From: Actinocorallia herbida
GTDB lineage: Bacteria > Actinomycetota > Actinomycetes > Streptosporangiales > Streptosporangiaceae
DNA length: 64,000 nucleotides
NCBI RefSeq assembly: GCF_003751225.1
Contig: NZ_RJKE01000001.1
Coordinates: 9,176,001 to 9,240,000, forward strand
Reading direction: 5' to 3'
A program made the translations under genes and the position numbers. The notes beneath the pieces were generated by a model that made no database searches, was not told the DNA's origin, and was given only the letters and a program-made list of their open reading frames with translations. Position 1 is the stretch's first letter. Every line of letters starts with the position of its first letter. This document shows, one piece after another, positions 33,752-42,896 of this stretch.

Positions 33752-34480
33752 ATGGCGCACGAACCGGCCACCCGCGCCCTCGCGGGCGCGGTGTGGCCGG
33801 ACGTCCCCGACGGCGCGCTCGCGCTCGTCCCCGTAGGCGCGACCGAGCAGCACGGGCCGCACCTGCCGCTGGCCACCGACACGGTGATCGCCGAGGCGGT
33901 GGCGGCCCGCGCCGCGCGGGAACTGCCCGGCCCCGTACTGGTCGCTCCGGCGATCGCGTTCGGCGCGAGCGGCGAGCACGCGGGCTTCCCCGGGACGGTC
34001 TCGATCGGCCACACGGCGCTGCGCGCGGTGCTCGTGGAGACGGTCCGGTCGCTCGGACTGTGGGCCGGCCGCGTCGTGTTCGTCAACGGGCACGGCGGGA
34101 ACGTGCCCACCTTGGACGACGCGCTCGCGCAGATGCGCGCGGAAGGCCACGACGTGTCCTGGGTGCCCTGCGGGGTGCCCGGCGCCGATCCGCACGCGGG
34201 CTTCACCGAGACGTCGGCGATGCTGCACCTCGACCCCGGCCGGGTACGGCTCGCCGACGCCGTCGCGGGTGACACCCGGCCCCTCGCCGAGCTGATGCCC
34301 GACCTGCTCGCGGGCGGAGTGCGCGCGGTGTCGCCGTCCGGCGTCCTCGGCGACCCGACGGGCGCCACCGCCGAAGAAGGCGAGCGCATCGTCGCCGCGA
34401 TGGTCGCGACCGTCGTCAGACGGGTCAGGGAAGGCCGCGCCGACAAGCGGGGCCGCCTTCAAGAGCCCCACGGGCCCTGA
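33752..34480 (+). CDS. mftE: Mycofactocin precursor peptide peptidase MftE
   Basis: The 242-residue creatininase-family hydrolase keeps the metal-binding set: E32 and H34 in VGATEQHGPHLP, D43 in ATDT, H114 in VNGHGGN and a later Glu in FTETSAM. MftE cleaves the MftC-modified precursor to liberate the C-terminal Val-Tyr-derived dipeptide AHDP. It starts 25 bases after mftD. Its Arg-rich tail is unremarkable. Confidence 0.95.
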   Translation: MAHEPATRALAGAVWPDVPDGALALVPVGATEQHGPHLPLATDTVIAEAVAARAARELPGPVLVAPAIAFGASGEHAGFPGTVSIGHTALRAVLVETVRSLGLWAGRVVFVNGHGGNVPTLDDALAQMRAEGHDVSWVPCGVPGADPHAGFTETSAMLHLDPGRVRLADAVAGDTRPLAELMPDLLAGGVRAVSPSGVLGDPTGATAEEGERIVAAMVATVVRRVREGRADKRGRLQEPHGP

Positions 34481-34628
34481 CCCTTCGCTCATCGCCGCCG
34501 CCACGACTTCTCTTCGGCATGCCCGCTCACGGCCTGGTCCCGTCCCGCCCCCGTTGACGGAGGGGCCGCCGGGAAGGCGAGCCGCGGAGACGGGCCTCGG
34601 ACGCACGGGTCCGAGGTTCCCCCCCGCT

Positions 34629-34654
34629 CTTCGGCGGATGCACGTCCGCCGAAG
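34629..34654 (+). terminator. 10-bp hairpin in front of the alcohol dehydrogenase gene
   Basis: CTTCGGCGGA (34629-34638) pairs with 34645-34654 around TGCACG. It ends 11 bases before the AAGGAG Shine-Dalgarno sequence (34666-34671) of the dehydrogenase. A smaller hairpin (CCTCGGA/TCCGAGG, 34595-34616) lies just upstream. They could end the mftABCDE transcript or set expression of the dehydrogenase. Confidence 0.5.
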
Positions 34655-34677
34655 GGAACACATCGAAGGAGACGGAA

Positions 34678-35793
34678 ATGAAGGCACGCGCAGCCATGCT
34701 GCTGGAGCAGCCCGGCACATGGCAGGTGAAGGACGTCGAGCTGGACGAGCCCGGCTACGGCGAGGTGCTGGTGGAGATGGTCTCCACCGGCCTGTGCCAC
34801 TCCGACGACCACATGGCCGTCAACGACATCCCCGTCGCCCACCTGCCGTTCTGCGGCGGGCACGAGGGCTCGGGCGTCGTCCGCCAGGTCGGCCCCGGCG
34901 TCACGGACCTGAAGGAGGGCGACCACGTCATCACCTCCTTCGTCCCCGCCTGCGGCCGCTGCAAGTGGTGCGCCCAGGGCCTCCAGGTCCTGTGCGACAA
35001 CGGCGCCAAGATGCTCGAAGGCAGCCAGATGGACGGCACCTTCCGCATGCACTACGAGGGCCAGGACGTCGCCACCGGCGGCCTGCTCGGCACCTTCGCC
35101 AACTGGCAGGTCTACGACCAGCTCTCGGTCATCAAGATCCGCCAGGACGTGCCGCTGAACGTGGCGTGCCTCATCGCCTGCGGCGTCCCGACCGGCTGGG
35201 GCTCGGCGGTCAACGGCGGCCAGGTCAAGCCCGGCGACGTCGTGATCGTCATGGGCGTCGGCGGCATCGGCATCAACGCCGTCCAGGGCGCCAAGCACGC
35301 CGGCGCGGCGCGCATCATCGCCTGCGACCCGGTCGAGTTCAAGCGGGAGGTCGCGCTCAAGGTCGGCGCCACCGACGGCGTCGCCGACATCCACGAGGCC
35401 GGCGACCTCGCGCGCAGCCTCACCAACGGCCAGGGCGCCGACTCGACGATCGTCACGGTCGGCGTCATCACCGGCCAGAACGTCGGCGACGCGCTCACCA
35501 CCGTCCGCAAGGCGGGCACGGTCGTCTCGACCGCGCAGGGCCCCGCGGACGTCGTGGACGTCCCGATCAGCCTGTTCGAGCTGTCCATGATGCAGAAGCG
35601 GATCCAGGGCGTCCTGTACGGCATGGACGCGCCGCGCCTGTCCGTCCCGCGCCTGCTCGACCTGTACGCCGAGGGCATCCTCAAGCTGGACGAGCTGGTC
35701 ACCCGCCGGTACAAGCTCGAAGACATCAACCAGGCTTACGCCGACATGCACGCGGGCGTGAACATCCGCGGCGTGATCGACTTCCAGGCCTGA
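34678..35793 (+). CDS. NDMA-dependent alcohol dehydrogenase (mycofactocin client)
   Basis: The 371-residue zinc alcohol dehydrogenase has catalytic-zinc residues C40, H62 and C168, structural-zinc cysteines C92, C95, C98 and C106 (ACGRCKWC...LC), and the Rossmann motif GVGGIG (193-198). The sequence (MLLEQPGTWQVKDVELDEP) matches the N,N-dimethyl-4-nitrosoaniline-dependent family, in which bound NAD(H) is not exchanged and mycofactocin is the physiological acceptor. Its place between mftE and mftF fits this role strongly. A good AAGGAG Shine-Dalgarno sequence precedes the ATG. Confidence 0.93.
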   Translation: MKARAAMLLEQPGTWQVKDVELDEPGYGEVLVEMVSTGLCHSDDHMAVNDIPVAHLPFCGGHEGSGVVRQVGPGVTDLKEGDHVITSFVPACGRCKWCAQGLQVLCDNGAKMLEGSQMDGTFRMHYEGQDVATGGLLGTFANWQVYDQLSVIKIRQDVPLNVACLIACGVPTGWGSAVNGGQVKPGDVVIVMGVGGIGINAVQGAKHAGAARIIACDPVEFKREVALKVGATDGVADIHEAGDLARSLTNGQGADSTIVTVGVITGQNVGDALTTVRKAGTVVSTAQGPADVVDVPISLFELSMMQKRIQGVLYGMDAPRLSVPRLLDLYAEGILKLDELVTRRYKLEDINQAYADMHAGVNIRGVIDFQA

Positions 35794-35882
35794 TCCACCC
35801 GGTCCCGGCACATCCGAGTGGGAATCCTCGTGGAGAAGCACGGTCCACGATGACCCTTACCGGTAGCCTGCCGGGCGTCGAT

Positions 35883-35913
35883 CGTCGGACGGGCGCCCCG
35901 CGCCCGTCCGACG
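35883..35913 (+). terminator. Perfect 13-bp hairpin between the dehydrogenase and mftF
   Basis: CGTCGGACGGGCG (35883-35895) is perfectly complementary to 35901-35913 with loop CCCCG. It lies 90 bases after the dehydrogenase stop and 124 bases before mftF, and a second hairpin, TCGTGGA/TCCACGA, is near 35827-35849. mftF may therefore be transcribed separately. Confidence 0.65.
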
Positions 35914-36036
35914 GACGGCGGTCGTCCGCGTGACTCCCCTCCCGTCGCCCCGGGCGGGGAGCACGCGGGACACCGCTCTCCCCGGGGGCCGCGACGGGAT
36001 GGGTCGCGGTCCCTTTCCCGTCTCCTAGGACCTCCG

Positions 36037-37512
36037 ATGCCTACTTCGCCTCCGACCGCAGAACCCGGCCGTCCGCCCACCGGGCCCGCAGCCGCACTTC
36101 CCGAGGGGTTCGGCGTGGCGCTGGACCCGGGCACGTCCCTGTGGTCGGGCGACAGGGTGGCGACCGGAGGCTCGCCTTGGAAGGTCGTCCGTATGGGCGC
36201 CGCCGCGGTGCCGCTCCTCGCGGAGCTGCGTGCGGCCGGTAGGCGGGGAGTCGTCTTCCACTCCCCGTTGGGACGAGCCCTCGCCCGTCAGCTTCTCGAC
36301 CACGGGTTCGCGCGCCCCGTCCCGGCGCCTGCGTCCGGACCCTACGACGTCACCGTGGTCGTCCCCGCGTACGGCCGCCCCGACGAGCTGGAACGGACGC
36401 TCAGGGCGGTCCGGGGCCTTCCGGCGATCGTCGTGGACGACGCCTCGCCCGATCCCGAGCCGCTGCGCCGCGTCGCACGGACGTACGGGGCGCGCCTGGT
36501 CAGGCACGAGGCCAACCAGGGGCCCGGCGCGGCCCGCGACACAGGGCTGCGCCTCGTCCGGACCGCCTTCACCGCGTTCGTGGACTCCGACTGCCGGCCC
36601 GAGCCCGGCTGGCTCGACGTCCTCATGCCGTACTTCGCCGATCCGAAGGTCGCGGTCGTCGCGCCCCGGGTCGTTCCCGACGCCGCGGACGGCCGCCTTC
36701 TGGCGCGCTACGAGGCCGCGCGGTCGGCGCTGGACATGGGGCCGAAGCCCGCGCTGGTCAGGCCGGGCGCCAAGCTCGGCTTCGTGCCCAGCGCGACGCT
36801 CCTGGTACGCAACGCGGCCCTGGGCGCCCCCGCCTTCGACGCCGATCTCCGGCTCGGCGAGGACGTCGACTTCATCTGGCGGACCGCCGATCTCGGCTGG
36901 CATGTCAGGTACCAGCCGGAGGCACGGGTCGTGCACACGCCCAGGCTCGACCCGAAGGCGTGGGCGAAGAGAAGACACGAGTACGGGACGTCCGCGCCCG
37001 ACCTCGAAAGCCGCCACCCTGGACGGCTCGTCCCCGCGCGTCCTTCCGTCTGGAACCTCGCGACCCTCGGCCTGCTGACGTACGGGCGTCCCGTGTCGGC
37101 CGCGGCGAGCGTCGCCGCTACGACGTACCTCCTTCGGCGCTCGCTCAAGGGCACGTCCGACGACTGGAAGCTGAGCTCCGCGATCGTGGCGAAGGGCGTC
37201 ACGGCGGACGCCGCCGCCCTGGGCCACGCGTTGCGGCGCGAGTGGTGGCCGCTCGGGCTCACCTGCCTTGCGGCGTCGCCGCGCAGCCGCCTTGCGCGCG
37301 CCGCCTCCGCCGCGATGCTCGCGCCGATCGCCTTGGAGTGGGTCACCCGGCGCCCCGCCATGGACCCGTTGCGGTACACGGCTCTGCGCCTGATGGAGGA
37401 CGTCTCCTACGGCTCGGGCGTTACGGCGTCCGCGTGGCGGGCGCGTACGCTCGCGCCCCTGCTGCCGCACATACGGACGCCGTTCGCCGAGCGTAAGAAA
37501 CCCGCGCGGTAG
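36037..37512 (+). CDS. mftF: Mycofactocin glycosyltransferase MftF
   Basis: The 491-residue protein has an N-terminal PqqD-like region (about 25-95) and a GT2 glycosyltransferase domain (from about 103: VTVVVPAYGRPDELERTL; VDDASPDP; metal-binding D183-S-D185). A C-terminal helical part with hydrophobic segments follows (about 345-450). MftF adds a beta-1,4-glucan chain to premycofactocin. It is the last gene of the mft locus on this strand and ends 10 bases before the convergent FAD protein. Confidence 0.95.
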   Translation: MPTSPPTAEPGRPPTGPAAALPEGFGVALDPGTSLWSGDRVATGGSPWKVVRMGAAAVPLLAELRAAGRRGVVFHSPLGRALARQLLDHGFARPVPAPASGPYDVTVVVPAYGRPDELERTLRAVRGLPAIVVDDASPDPEPLRRVARTYGARLVRHEANQGPGAARDTGLRLVRTAFTAFVDSDCRPEPGWLDVLMPYFADPKVAVVAPRVVPDAADGRLLARYEAARSALDMGPKPALVRPGAKLGFVPSATLLVRNAALGAPAFDADLRLGEDVDFIWRTADLGWHVRYQPEARVVHTPRLDPKAWAKRRHEYGTSAPDLESRHPGRLVPARPSVWNLATLGLLTYGRPVSAAASVAATTYLLRRSLKGTSDDWKLSSAIVAKGVTADAAALGHALRREWWPLGLTCLAASPRSRLARAASAAMLAPIALEWVTRRPAMDPLRYTALRLMEDVSYGSGVTASAWRARTLAPLLPHIRTPFAERKKPAR

Positions 37513-37521
37513 CGGCGCCGC

Positions 37522-38922
37522 TCAGGTCGTGACGGCCCGTCCGGTGCTCGGCCGCGCCGCGGGCACGTCGTACTCCGCGAGGTGCACGGCCGCGAGGTGC
37601 GCCGCCTGGGCGCGGATCTCCGGGACGGCCGTGGTCTCGTAACGCAGGCCGCGCAGCGTGGGGCCGAGCGTGAACAGGCCGGGACGGGGCTCGCCCTCCG
37701 GCCCGAGGAGGCAGCCGCAGCCGTCCGCGGAAAGGCCGAGGCCCAAGGGGTCGGCGGCGATGGTGCCCGCGTCGATGAGGTCGCGCAGCAGCGGGTCGGT
37801 GCGGGGGTCGGCGGCGGGCCCCGTGCTGTTGACGACCCAGCCGACCTCGAACTCCCGGCGGAGCCCGTCGGTGGCGACCGCGACCGCGAGGCTGTCCCGG
37901 CCCGCCGTGACGTCGTCGAGGAAGCCCTTGACGACGCGCAGCCTGCCGGTGGAGCGCAGATCGTCGATCCGGGCGACGGACACGGGCGGGATGCGGTGGC
38001 GGCGGACCTCCCAGCCGCGCGCGAAGAACGTGAGGAACCGCTGCTTCTCGGGCAGGCTCAGCCGCCCCCACATCTCCGGGACGTGCGGGCGCAGCCCGTC
38101 GACGACCCCGCGCCACTCGCCGTCGTTGCGCTCGACCGACTCGTGGTAGATCCGGTGCAGGTCGGCGACGGTGACGTCCCCGGCGGGCGGGCTGAACGGC
38201 ACCGCGGGCGGGGCCGGACATCGGTGCGGGCGAGGCAGCAGCCCGTGCCTGGACACCGCGTAGACGACCCGGTCGGGGTGCCGCGACGTCAGGGTCATGG
38301 CGAGGTCGACCATGGTGAGGCCGGTCCCGACGACGAGGACGTCGCCGGAGTCGTCGACCCGGTCGAGCGCGCCGGGCGCCCAAGGGTCGGCGATGTACCG
38401 GGGGTCGCCCTCGGGCTCCCACGGCCACGCGGTAGGCGCCCGGTTCCCTGTGGCGAGGACCACGGCGTCGGCGTCGAAAAGGTCGCCGTCATCGACGGCC
38501 ACCTTCCAGCGGGAGCCTTCGGGGGAGACGGAGGTCACCGTGCCGGTGATCTCCGTGAGGCGGCCGGGGCGGAGCCGCCCCGCCTCGTCGAGGAGATCAC
38601 GGAGATACCGCCCGTAGGTGCGGCGCGGCAGGAAGTCCGACCCCTCGACGGTGATCCCTTGGGCCCGCGCCCAGCGCAGAAGGTGATCGGGATCCTCGGC
38701 GAGCGCGCTCATCTTCGCCACGGGGGCGTTGAGGAGATGCGTGGGATCGGTGGTCGAGTAGGCCTGGCCCAGGCCGTGCCTTCCCTCCCGATCCACGATG
38801 ACGACCCGGGGAGGCTCGGCCTCCCTTTCACCGAGGAGAAGGTGGATCGCGGTGAGCGCCGCGCTGGCACCCCCGCCGACTATGACCACGGCCGGAGCAG
38901 CCGTTCTCCCACGCACGCTCAT
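37522..38922 (-). CDS. FAD/NAD(P)-binding protein (HcaC/YdhS-like)
   Basis: The 466-residue protein has an N-terminal FAD-binding motif VIVGGGASAALTAIHLL, an internal GTGLTMVDLAMTL second dinucleotide-binding motif, and ALATGN-like ATG motifs (VVLATGNRAPTAWPW), as in FAD-NAD(P)-binding domain proteins of unclear substrate. ATG 38922 is preferred to the in-frame TTG at 38928. Location after mftF suggests a possible redox link to mycofactocin, but members of this family also occur alone, so the link is inference. Confidence 0.8.
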   Translation of the reverse strand: MSVRGRTAAPAVVIVGGGASAALTAIHLLLGEREAEPPRVVIVDREGRHGLGQAYSTTDPTHLLNAPVAKMSALAEDPDHLLRWARAQGITVEGSDFLPRRTYGRYLRDLLDEAGRLRPGRLTEITGTVTSVSPEGSRWKVAVDDGDLFDADAVVLATGNRAPTAWPWEPEGDPRYIADPWAPGALDRVDDSGDVLVVGTGLTMVDLAMTLTSRHPDRVVYAVSRHGLLPRPHRCPAPPAVPFSPPAGDVTVADLHRIYHESVERNDGEWRGVVDGLRPHVPEMWGRLSLPEKQRFLTFFARGWEVRRHRIPPVSVARIDDLRSTGRLRVVKGFLDDVTAGRDSLAVAVATDGLRREFEVGWVVNSTGPAADPRTDPLLRDLIDAGTIAADPLGLGLSADGCGCLLGPEGEPRPGLFTLGPTLRGLRYETTAVPEIRAQAAHLAAVHLAEYDVPAARPSTGRAVTT

Positions 38923-38935
38923 GCCCAAAGACTAA

Positions 38936-38964
38936 CCCATATTTCCCAGAGGATAGATAGACAA
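38936..38964 (-). promoter_or_regulatory. Promoter of the FAD/NAD(P)-binding protein gene
   Basis: On the minus strand TTGTCT (38964-38959) and TATGGG (38941-38936) are 17 bases apart. The start would fall near 38929, almost at the ATG (38922), so the message would be nearly leaderless. Confidence 0.4.
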
Positions 38965-39120
38965 TGCGTGACCGAAGATCCACTCGCGCCGTGGAAGAAG
39001 GCGTTCCACGCCTGTCTTGACCTTGGGATGAACACCTGGGGAAAGGTCCGTGCGGAGTGTTCTGCCGGGCCTGGGGGTGAGCCTAGCCTTGCCAATCCGA
39101 CGATCAGGCGAGGAGCGGTC

Positions 39121-40692
39121 GTGACGGACATTCCCTGGGATCTCGTGCTCACGGTGGCCGGTATCGCGGTGCCCATCGCCGCGTTCCTCTGGGAGTTCGT
39201 CGTCGTCGGCGAGAAGCGCCTCGGCTACCGAGTCCAGATGGACACCGTCGCCACCGAGGTGCTGCCCGGCCAGCACGCGGGCGTCCTGGAGCGGCTGAGC
39301 GACGTCGACGGCGACAGCCTGACCGACCCGTCCTTCGTGCTGCTGCGCATCGAGAACGACGGAACCTCGCACATCGACTCGGCCGACTACGCGGCGCCCG
39401 AACACGACCCCGTCGGGCTCGGCTTCACCTTTCCCGGCCGCCGCGTCGCCGGGATGCTCGTCACCGAGCTGAGCGACGAGAACCTGCGCCGCTTCTTCCG
39501 GACGGGCCTGTCCGCCGAAGGCGGCACCCTCGAACTGCCGCGCGTCCCGCTGAACCGGACGGACCACTACAAGGTCCTCGTCGTTCTCGAACGGGACGGG
39601 ACCGGCGCCCAGGCGCTGCCGCCCGTCGTCGTCGGCGGCATCAAGGGCGGCGCCGTCCGCAGGTTCACCGGGCGGCTGGCGAACCGGATGACCGACGGGG
39701 TCCTGCACCGGGTCATCGGACGGACCCGCCAGGGCGTCGTGGAGGAGACGATCAGCCACACCGGCGTCCCGAGGCGCGTCATCGCCCTCGTGACCTTCCT
39801 CGTCCTGATCGTCGCGGGCCAGTTCGCGCTCGGCTCCACCACCGACGCGGCGCCCCTCGACTGCGCCTCCGGCACGGTCGAACTCTTCGGCTCGACCGCT
39901 TTCCGGCCCGTCCTCGAAGAGGCCGCCGCCACGTACGGGGACCTGTGCCCCGACGCGCACTTCGCGATCAAGGCCGAGGGCAGCGCCGCGGGCCTGGAGA
40001 GCCTGCGCGGCCCGGACCAGATCGCCTTCTCCGACGGCAGGAAGGACGGGGCCTACCCGAACGCGGTGCAGAGGCCCGTCGCGTTCATGCTGTTCACCCT
40101 CGTCGGCAATCCCGGCCTGGACATCGAGGACCTCGGGGTCACCGAGCTCAAGGAGATCTACAACGGCGACCACACCGACTGGCAGGAGGCCCGTCTGCGC
40201 GACGAGCCCTTGCCGATCCGGCTCGTCGACAGGGTGACCGGCTCCGGAACCCGCACCGCGTTCGAGAAGCGGGTGCTCGGGAGGGCCGGGCTGCTTCCCG
40301 GCGACAACTCCAGGGACTGCCTCAAGGTCGACGGCGGAGGCGAAGGCGTGGTCCGCTGCCGCAAGACCTCCACCAAGGACCTCCTCGACGCCGTCGGCAG
40401 CACGCCGGGCGCCCTCGGCTACGCCGAACTCGGCCTCGCCGAAGCCCGAGGCGACGCCGTCAAGCTCATCACCATCGACAACGAGTCCCCCACCCTGGAG
40501 GCCGCGGAAGCGGGCATCTACCCCTTCTGGGAAACCGAGTACGCCTACACCTTCAAACACCCCGCCGCCTCTTCCCTCGCCGCGGGCTTCCTCCGCTTCC
40601 TCACCATGGAACGCGGCCTCGACATCATCCGCGCCCACGCCCACCACCCCTGCGCCGACCTCGACTCCCCAGCCGGCTGCCGACCCACCTGA
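39121..40692 (+). CDS. Membrane-tethered PstS-like phosphate-binding-fold protein
   Basis: The 523-residue protein has two TM helices (about residues 9-29 and 219-238). Between them lies an uncharacterised domain (about 30-215: RIENDGTSHIDSADY; LERDGTGAQALPPVVV). After TM2 comes a full periplasmic binding fold (about 250-520: TVELFGSTAFRPVLEEAA; SDGRKDG; TGSGTRTAFEKRVLG; TPGALGYAEL), matching PstS-type phosphate-binding proteins. Free PstS proteins lack these TM helices and the extra domain; here the binding domain is a membrane-fixed receptor. GTG 39121 follows a GAGGAG Shine-Dalgarno sequence. Its end converges with the WD40 kinase. Confidence 0.75.
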   Translation: MTDIPWDLVLTVAGIAVPIAAFLWEFVVVGEKRLGYRVQMDTVATEVLPGQHAGVLERLSDVDGDSLTDPSFVLLRIENDGTSHIDSADYAAPEHDPVGLGFTFPGRRVAGMLVTELSDENLRRFFRTGLSAEGGTLELPRVPLNRTDHYKVLVVLERDGTGAQALPPVVVGGIKGGAVRRFTGRLANRMTDGVLHRVIGRTRQGVVEETISHTGVPRRVIALVTFLVLIVAGQFALGSTTDAAPLDCASGTVELFGSTAFRPVLEEAAATYGDLCPDAHFAIKAEGSAAGLESLRGPDQIAFSDGRKDGAYPNAVQRPVAFMLFTLVGNPGLDIEDLGVTELKEIYNGDHTDWQEARLRDEPLPIRLVDRVTGSGTRTAFEKRVLGRAGLLPGDNSRDCLKVDGGGEGVVRCRKTSTKDLLDAVGSTPGALGYAELGLAEARGDAVKLITIDNESPTLEAAEAGIYPFWETEYAYTFKHPAASSLAAGFLRFLTMERGLDIIRAHAHHPCADLDSPAGCRPT

Positions 40693-40763
40693 CACCGACC
40701 GGTCGCGTTTCTCGCCCCCGAGCCGCTGATGATCCGGCCCTGGTGTCGGCCGGATGACGTGAG

Positions 40764-40793
40764 CGGGGCCGCCGACGGGCGGCGGCCCCGTTT
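40764..40793. terminator. Hairpin terminator between convergent genes
   Basis: CGGGGCCGCC (40764-40773) pairs with GGCGGCCCCG (40781-40790) and TTT follows. It lies between the convergent PstS-like gene and the WD40 kinase gene and can serve the rightward transcript. Confidence 0.7.
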
Positions 40794-40797
40794 CCGC

Positions 40798-42708
40798 TCA
40801 GCGCGTCAGGTTCCAGAGGCGGAGGGTGTTGTCGCGGGAGCCGCTGAGGGCGAGGGGGACGCCGGTGCGGTCGGTGAAGGCGACGGTCCAGATGCGGTCG
40901 GTGTGGCCGGTGAAGGGGGCGCCGATCTCGGCGCGGGAGGTGGCGTCCCAGACGCGGAGGACCTGGTCCTCGCCTCCGGAGATGATCACCGGGGTGCCGC
41001 CCGTGGTGCCCGCGGCCACGGACCGGACGGGGCCTTCGCCGCCGCGGATCGGGGTGCCGTCCTCCAGTCCGGAGGCGAGGTCCCAGAAGCGGATCGTGCC
41101 GTCGTCGCCGCCGGTGACGGCCATGGGGCGGCCGCCGATCCTGGTGACGGCGAGGGTGAGGACCGGACCGGTGTGGCCGGTGAGCACCGCGCGCTGGGTG
41201 CGGGTCTGAAGGTCCCAGATCCGGACGGTGCCGTCTTCGCCGGCCGAGACGGCGAGGGGGACGCCGTCGAGTTCGGTGAGGGCGACCGCCCAGATCGTCC
41301 CGGTGTGGCCGGGCAGTTGGGCGGTCTCGGTCCGGTCGTCGAGGTTCCAGACGCGCAAGACCGCGTCCGCGCCCCCGCTCACGGCTACGGCCCGCCTGGC
41401 GACGTCGCCGACGGCCACCGCCTTCACGTCACCGTTATGTCCGGTGAAGGAGCCGATCTCGGAGCCGTCGGAGGGATCCCAGATCCTTACGGTGTCGTCG
41501 TCGGAGGCGCTCACGACGACGGGGGAACTCTGGAGGGAGCCGAACGCGACACCGCGCACCCAGCCGGTGTGGCCTTGCAGCACCAGGCCCGCCGCCGGCT
41601 CGTCGCCCAGCGACCACAGCCGGACGGTCTGGTCGTCCGATCCGGTCGCGGCCACGGGGGCGCCCCCGACCACGCCGACGGCCACCGCCCGGATGTCGTT
41701 GCCGTGGTCGAGGAGCGGCGCGCCCACGGGTGCGCCGAACGCGGGCGTGGGCGACCCGCCGGTTTCGGCGCGGTCGCCTTCGGGCCAGAGGGTGAACGTG
41801 GCGACGACCGCGGCCACGAGGCCGACCGCCACCGGCACGAGCCAGAGCGCGGGCCGGGAGCGGCGGGGCGGCGGGGAAGGCAGGGTGGCGGGCTCGGCGG
41901 GCCGCGTCGGCGGCTCGGGCGGCGCCGGGGGAGCCGCCGGAGCGGGCCGGTGCCCGGTGAACAGCCCGTACAGCTCGTCGGCCGTGGGACGGGTCCGCGG
42001 GTCCTTGTCCAGGCAGCGCAGCACGGCGCCGAGCAGTGGCTCGGGCACCCCGGAGACGTCCGGCGGGGCGTGCAGGACCGCGTTCAGCAGCGCGGGCATC
42101 GTCTCGCCGGGGAACGGCCGGTGCCCGGTCGCGGCGAAGACCATCGTCCCGGCCCACGCGAACACGTCGGCGGCCTGCCCGACCGGCGTCTGGCCGAACT
42201 GCTCGGGCGCCATGTAGGCGGGCGTGCCGAGTGAGCCCGTCCGCGTCCCGGCCTGGTCGATGGCCAGGGCGATGCCGAAGTCGATGACGACCGGGCCCTC
42301 GGGGCCGAGGATGACGTTGGCGGGCTTGAAGTCCCGGTGGACGACCCCGGCCCGGTGGATCGCGGCGAGCGCGCTAAGGGTCGTCGCGGCGAGCCGCTGC
42401 AACGCGCTGCCGTTACGCGGCCCTTCCTGGTGGACGAGGACGTCGAGGGAAGGGCCGGGCACGTACTCGCTGACGATGAACGGCCTGCCCTCGTGCACGC
42501 CGGCGTCGAGCACCCTCGCGGTGGAGAACGGCGCCACCCTGCGCGCGATCTCCGCCTCGCGAAGGAAACGGCGCACGGCGTCCCCGGAGCCTCCCTCGTG
42601 CAGCACCTTCACCGCGACGAGGCCCCCGTCGCCCTCGCCGAGGTAGACCGCCCCCTGCCCTCCCCTCCCGAGCAGGCGGACGAGACGGTAGCCGCCGATC
42701 TCCGACAC
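40798..42708 (-). CDS. Receptor Ser/Thr kinase with WD40 beta-propeller sensor
   Basis: The 636-residue protein begins with a eukaryotic-like kinase domain (1-260): glycine loop LGRGGQGAVYLG, catalytic Lys K34, HRDFKPAN with D126, DFG 143-145 and the GTPAYMAPEQ activation segment. A Pro-rich linker and a TM helix (about 289-311, LWLVPVAVGLVAAVVATFTL) follow. Then come seven WD40 repeats (about 330-635), each GH(T/N)xxVxxVAxG...VRIWDL, enough for one closed propeller. The propeller is probably extracytoplasmic. The GTG start is at 42708. Its partner and stimulus are unknown. Confidence 0.93.
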   Translation of the reverse strand: MSEIGGYRLVRLLGRGGQGAVYLGEGDGGLVAVKVLHEGGSGDAVRRFLREAEIARRVAPFSTARVLDAGVHEGRPFIVSEYVPGPSLDVLVHQEGPRNGSALQRLAATTLSALAAIHRAGVVHRDFKPANVILGPEGPVVIDFGIALAIDQAGTRTGSLGTPAYMAPEQFGQTPVGQAADVFAWAGTMVFAATGHRPFPGETMPALLNAVLHAPPDVSGVPEPLLGAVLRCLDKDPRTRPTADELYGLFTGHRPAPAAPPAPPEPPTRPAEPATLPSPPPRRSRPALWLVPVAVGLVAAVVATFTLWPEGDRAETGGSPTPAFGAPVGAPLLDHGNDIRAVAVGVVGGAPVAATGSDDQTVRLWSLGDEPAAGLVLQGHTGWVRGVAFGSLQSSPVVVSASDDDTVRIWDPSDGSEIGSFTGHNGDVKAVAVGDVARRAVAVSGGADAVLRVWNLDDRTETAQLPGHTGTIWAVALTELDGVPLAVSAGEDGTVRIWDLQTRTQRAVLTGHTGPVLTLAVTRIGGRPMAVTGGDDGTIRFWDLASGLEDGTPIRGGEGPVRSVAAGTTGGTPVIISGGEDQVLRVWDATSRAEIGAPFTGHTDRIWTVAFTDRTGVPLALSGSRDNTLRLWNLTR

Positions 42709-42867
42709 CGCGGCCCCCTCTCCGAGACGACCCCGACCCTAGGGCCGTCCGGACCCTCCCGACCAGCGGCTCATCCGCTGTTCATCCGCTCTTGTCCGGT
42801 ACGTCGTCCGGCGTCCATCCAGGCGGCGCTGCCCGTCCGGCCTTGCGGGCGGGAAGGCCTCAGAAAG

Positions 42868-42880
42868 TTGACCAGGGTCG
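42868..42880. promoter_or_regulatory. Candidate TetR operator TTGACC-AG-GGTCG upstream of the TetR gene
   Basis: An inverted repeat TTGACC/GGTCg lies 17 bases before the TetR-family start at 42897. The same core recurs upstream of the following dehydrogenase gene (43613-43626), which points to autoregulation plus control of that gene. Confidence 0.5.
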
Positions 42881-42896
42881 GGATTAGGGTGGGGGC

